Origin: Opisthorchis felineus | Taxonomy: Eukaryota; Platyhelminthes; Trematoda; Opisthorchiida; Opisthorchiidae | Assembly (NCBI GenBank): GCA_004794785.1 | Contig: SJOL01001804.1 | Coordinates: forward strand, 1,035,467-1,099,466 | DNA length: 64,000 nt | Direction of reading: 5' to 3' | Shown: one piece after another, positions 56,201 to 62,200 of the stretch | How positions within the stretch are numbered: position 1 is the first letter of the stretch | How the letters are laid out: the number at the start of each line of letters is the position of its first letter | The notes under the pieces: model-generated | What the model was told of the DNA's origin: nothing | The model's database searches: none | The model's input: only the letters and a program-made list of their open reading frames with translations | Position numbers and translations under genes: made by a program

Positions 56201-59200
56201 GTTGTGTCCCCGTTTAAACCGAAGCTGTCTGTATTAATGAGGATTCACGGACAAATGCAGTAATGCTACTTTGACTAATCTTCCTATGAGATCCGTATTT
56301 GATTCACCGCAGAAACTACTCCAACCCAGATGGTCTGTCCGAATAAGGTGATGATCAGTACAATGCAAACGTTCTCACATGCATCATGTTATCACCAACA
56401 GCATTTAGGTTGACGTTTATTGCCATATGGTATATTCAGCTCTAAGGGTCTTACGGACGTTAAAAACCTGTCTTCCGCTGCACAAAGTAGCCTCATATGA
56501 GCACTGTGTAATTATGATTAGACGTTCCCTTTTACAGTTTTATAGTGAGTCTGTGGGAGAAAAAACGTAGCTACAACCATAGATCGTTGTTACGATTGAA
56601 GCTATTCCAATGAAACAAGCCAACTCTTTTCGACAAATACACTCATTTGCATATCGATTTGGTTTTCACGGGAGCCTCAAATGAATCTCTCGTTTATGCT
56701 ACTCTTCAACTAAGTGTGCTGCACAAAGGCCGTCTCATGTTTCAGTTGTTACGATATCTGAGGTATCGCAGTATATTTTCATGCAGGAGACCACTCACAA
56801 GGTTTCTGAAAGCTCTTTGAGAGCTCACCATCGGTTTTGCCCTTATTGGGGCTCATTATATAGGCACAGCTCCAGTCTCAGGCTATCGAAGAGTTTTTAG
56901 CAACCTTGTGAGTAGTTTCATGTATGAAAATACACTGCTATATCTTAAATGTCGTACCAACTGGAACATGAAGCAGAATTTGTGCAGCACATTTAGTCGA
57001 AGAATATCATAAACTAGCTATTCAATCGAGTCTCTCGTTAAAAACTAATTGATTTGCAAATGAGTGTATCTGGCGAAATCTGTTCCATTGGGGTTCAAGT
57101 AGAACAGAAGATTGATGGAAACACGGGGACTGAGTCTACCTGATGAGCTCCAAGAAAGGTGAAACCGGTCGTAGGCTGCCGAAGGGTTTTCAGCAAATTT
57201 GCGAGTAGTCTCCTCTATGAAAATGCCAAATGTTTTATATAAGAGACTTGTTTGCATTTTAGAAGTATAAGCCAGCTTTATGTCGTGTAGAACTGCCCAG
57301 CCCTGGACTGCACTCAGGAGTGATTTGCCAACGAGCAGTTCGAATAGCGCCTTTTTACAGATAAAAATGAAACTGGGCGATTATACCATCAAGCAAGTAA
57401 TGGAGTGTTTGGTTGGCAATCTTCAGTAACTGAAAAACTGCGTTGTATAACCATAAGCACAATCATCATACATTTGACATAATATAACTCTCGAAACCTG
57501 AGGCTCTGGAGGCCGTTTAGGAAGATGAGTTGGATCAAATAAAAAACGCTGAGCGGCTCTTCTAAAAAAATACGTGCGGTTAATTCATGAATAAGTTCAG
57601 ATTTTTTTTTACTCAGACAAGCAGAAAATCAAGTTCGTTCAGCTTTATTTAGCTGAAGAAGAGTCAGGCATCCACAAATAAACCAAAAGGTTATATTCAA
57701 ATTTGACTGTATTTTGATGCTGGTGAATGAGGTCTACTGACTAGCCACTTTCTAGTATTTTCAACAACAGCGAAAAGTGTACTTGAAATTGTTGCTATGA
57801 GAAGAGGATGTAGGCGTTCGGGAAAACGTTATCCAGATTCTCGTTGAAAGTATAGCGAAATGTAACATGGATGTTCTCAGGCACGTTGGCCGCACGTTAG
57901 CACCAAAATTACCGATCTGTGAAACCAGTCTATGGGGGGTTCGTACAACTCGCTCTCGCCGATTTACATTTTAACTACACTTCCGACAAGTAGAGTTTTG
58001 TAACGTTCGACTTCTTCCGTGGTGGGATTAATCACCTACTTATCAAAACTAGTCGATTTTGTTCGTTGTGATTAAAAGTATGGTAAAAATGTGGGTTCTT
58101 CTGTGCGGTATATAAGCACTATGCTATCTCACGATCAGAGTCATTCAAACCAAGCGGCTTCATGTTGAAAATGTTTAGTCTGTGAAGTCCAACGGTCTTC
58201 ATTGCATTTCCACATTTCCCCTCAAATTCCCCTTTATCCGCCTGTATAACGTTAAAGACGATAACATTTATCGAGGAATAACCAGTGACCATGGATTCAG
58301 TTCGATTTTCTGGTTGAGAACGCCCACACTTCAGTCACACGTGGAAAGAATCCCTTCGCAATTTTAGGTAAGCTAACGGGAAACTAATGGTACTCACCTT
58401 TAAATGCATGCCGATCACATCAGTGGGTAGTATGATGTTTCCCAAGTCTTCAGACGGCTCTCGAGGTACGGCCTGCTGCGTAGGTGGTCTCACTATGCAA
58501 GTGACTACAGACTCCTCAAATAACGGAGGGTCATTTAAATCCGTCTGCTGACATATCTCATGACACTCATTTGATGTAGCATTTTTATCGACAATTTGAC
58601 CTTGGGATGGTGTGTAGAACCTGTCGAATTGCTTAATTTCCGGTTTCTCGGATTCCACCTGGCATGTCGTTTCCAGGTCGTTTTCATGAGTCAAATGAAG
58701 GTTGTTTTTCCTGGCTAGAGTTTGATGGGCATAAAGACAGGAAAATTTAATTCGCTTGGAAAAAGTGGGTAGAATAAATTATGTTGATGTAAGATTAGTA
58801 GGTGCACACTGAGAGCGTTTATCAGATGAGACAGTCTGTCAGTAACGGGAAACAGACGTCAGTTACTGGCGGGACTGATCTTTGATAAAAGGTCGGCAAT
58901 TTTTTCTCACTTTTGTGACGCGCTCGCCAAGTAATATTAATCCCCCGGCTTTTCACCAGTCTTTTATCCATTTTCAGGTGACCATCAGCCCACCTGAGCA
59001 ACGACTTTCGGGACGTTGTCGTTGGTGGCCAAACAAAAAACAGCTTGTGACAAACAGAGACATGAAGGATCATTCCATAAGATGCTGACCTTTGTGTGAA
59101 CTACAAACGTGGATTAAGTAACAGAAGATAAAATTGGGGACGCGACGTCCTAAGGATGCTGTAGGCTTTGATTTTTGAACCCCTTCATGCTTCCTCGTGA

Positions 59201-62200
59201 GGAACTGGCCATACAATGAAATGAGCAAGTGCTAGAAGTTGCTTTTATTAATAATGTTTTGCAAGATATTGTTAGTCCGATTCAACGTATCGAAGAAAGA
59301 CGGCGATACTGTGAAACCTCACTGAATGGCTTTTGTTGCGGAAGAAGTTTTCATGGCAGTTCAATGGCCATACTGCTGGGAAGATTATTTGGCGAGACTT
59401 GAGTAAGGGTATTAAGACGTCGCATGATATCAGTGATTTTCAGTAAATTGGACCTTAAGAAGAGTAGTTGGCTGCCTCAGTGAGCACCCACTCTTTTCAG
59501 ATCAACTGTGACGTACGTTACGTTGGTTGCATACCCTGTCCGAAATCCTCTTAGACCTGCGATTTTCGAAGTCAGGAAATCCACGGTAGCATTATTTGCC
59601 TAATATACCGGTGTCAATTACATCATAACAGTGAACCACGTTCGAGAATCATGCCACAATGGCTGTCACTGAAGCCATAGAGTACAAGGCTATCTATATG
59701 ATAGAAATACATTTATGCATTCATTGGTTGTTAGAAGAAACAAAGCCTCTATCTAAACTCTCCAGCCTCCGTCAAGTGCTAGTGAGGAGGTTTGCAGTGG
59801 AATGATTAAACTATGAACTACCCTGGCTGACTGAAGGATAAAATGTGGGTTTACAGGATCCAAAAGGTTAAATCCTATGCAGATCAAGGGCATGATAAGA
59901 AAAGCTTCAGATCAGCTAAATAAATCTTTCGGTCATTCATGCTGGGCCTTGTGTACATCCAAGACAGCAGGACCACCCAAAAGCTCATACTAATTGCTTG
60001 TAAGTCACGCTTCCCAACATCGTTTAATGGCCCATCTCCAAGCTGCCCCAATTTCCTATGAAGCCAAGACCACATATTCCACTCACGAAGCCTGAACCTG
60101 AAAGGTCGATAACTGGGTGAATTAATATTGGACTCTTAGGCCTTTCGCCAAAGTTACACAAACTGATAATGTGCAGACCGTAAGAGTTCAAGTATCCCAC
60201 AATCAAAGGAGAGCCGATCGAAAAAACGAGCCAGTACCGAGAAATAAGTCTTCCATACAACGCAAACCAAATTCTTGCAAACATTCTGCTTACTCGGCTG
60301 AACGCGGAGCATCTCCAAATAAATATCTTGTGTGAATAATGTGCTTCCAAGGCTAGGCAATAGGTCTTTATGAGCCAGTCTATTTGTCGACTTTGAGCTT
60401 GGTTGGCCTGCATTTCAAACCAGTCCGTCAGTAGTGGATTACCAAAACATTTTTTTCATTATCCGGCTGCCTAAAGTTAGGCTGTTACATTTACTTCACT
60501 TCTTGTTCCTTTGTTGTATATGAAGCCCTTTAATACCAGATTTGCTGTCCGTGCCTCAGAGTATTTTGTTTACTTTTATCCAAACGGTTAAAACCCTCCC
60601 ACTCCACAATTGTACTTGCGCAATCAATTGAAGTCATTTGGAAGAAAATTTTGATAAGCAACCACGCAAGAAGATCAGTAAGACGGATAGCAGCATTTGT
60701 GTTCATAAGGTGACACAGTGCAATAGGCGTTGCATTTGATCGGCATATCCGTGACGGAATATATAGTTTGAAGAACATGACTGAGGCCCTAAGGTATGTT
60801 TCAAAATGAGTCGAAGTGTTTACTTTTGGATATTTTATCAGAGACAAAAGTTTCAGTGTTCGGAATACTTTAGTTTAGTCGCCACTACAAACATGTTAAG
60901 AGTGACTGGACTTACCCAGGTGTAAAATGCTGTGTACACAAATAGCAACACTTGACCGAATGGAGGTTCCCGACAGTTTTGTGAGGCTGTTGAGTATACG
61001 CTCAATCAATGAGTGATGGACCTGAAATTCAAATTTTTGGAAGTCAATTTTGGCTACCTGTTGGTTGCTATTTAGCCTAGCTTGCAGTTAACTTTGATAG
61101 TTGGTCAAAAGGTGCGGTCCGTTTTCCGCAGCCGTCTGAACAAAAGGCTTGGGACAGTAATACGCAAGATGAAATTTTCCATTGGGAGTGGCATAACCAT
61201 ATGATAAGTGAGCATTATTGGTATGTTCCGAACGGATTTCCTGGAGTCAGATTTGATAGTTCGGACAGTGGTTGCTAATATGGACCTTAGGACGTAGGAT
61301 CTGGGATAAACATGGACACCAAAACTTTGTTTCATGATAAAACTAATGTTGACACAATCTTCTAACTGTTTGTCCAGATTCCGAGATCCTTGTACGAGCT
61401 AAGCTTTCTACGTGACGCTGACTGATCAATGGAACTTTTGTGCACAACTGCGGCATCATAAGCCGTTTGTAAGAAACGGGTTTCCGTAGTTTAGGCAAGT
61501 TATTAGTGCCAATGCGGAACCAGAGCGATGATACCCCACCTGATCTAACTGAAAAGCACAGCATGGCGTATTGGGAAGAGTCGACTACATAGAGCAAGCC
61601 CTCTAGATGATACAGTTCCCAGGCCGCACACGCGCGAACCGCACACGAAATCAACTTTTCTGGCCGCATGTGCTTTGTGCTGTTCGATGTGGCAGGCAAA
61701 TTCCAGCCCATCATTTAGAACACCCAAGTTGAGTAGGTATAGGGATTTTCAGCTCAATCTGTTCATTTAGATAAGGATGCGGAATTGATTCGAAGTGCCC
61801 GGTTTTTTCTCCAGCTCTTTCCTATGGTGCAGGGGGGGGGTATTATCGAGCACTACTAAGCATTGATCATTGTCATAGATTAAATGGTATGCGTAACAGC
61901 GTCATCGCTACTTCATCTGATAGAAAGCGTTCAGTTTAAATAGGGCCGCGAATGGTGTACTAGACCCTAGATCTAAAGCTTCAATCCTGGTCAAATTCGG
62001 CCCACAAAAAACGGGACGTAATATTACTTTCCAGCATATTCTATTACATTCAGGTAGCTGCTTGCGTCATCCGCAGTATATCACTGGTGATCATGTGGGC
62101 CCACAAACGTGATAGACATGGTGGAAGAAACCTACTTCAGATTATATATATTCTCCTACATGAAAGCCTGTGATTAAGACTAATTTTGTCAGCTGAACAA

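Larger units (their letters stand above)
54097..58397 (-). other. ITPR: ITPR intron region, 4.3 kb
   Basis: It contains the inverted pair of hammerhead repeats (56.63-57.23 kb). A more GC-rich block at 54,284-54,680 is open on both strands and unassigned, as is a plus-strand frame at 54,807-55,175. One conserved ITPR exon is expected in this span but was not found. Confidence 0.6.

Noticed and set aside
60024..60413. Overlapping long minus frames that might extend ITPR
   Set aside because: None matches the vertebrate protein, and a WNMWSWL stretch would need a phase that the neighbouring exons do not offer.
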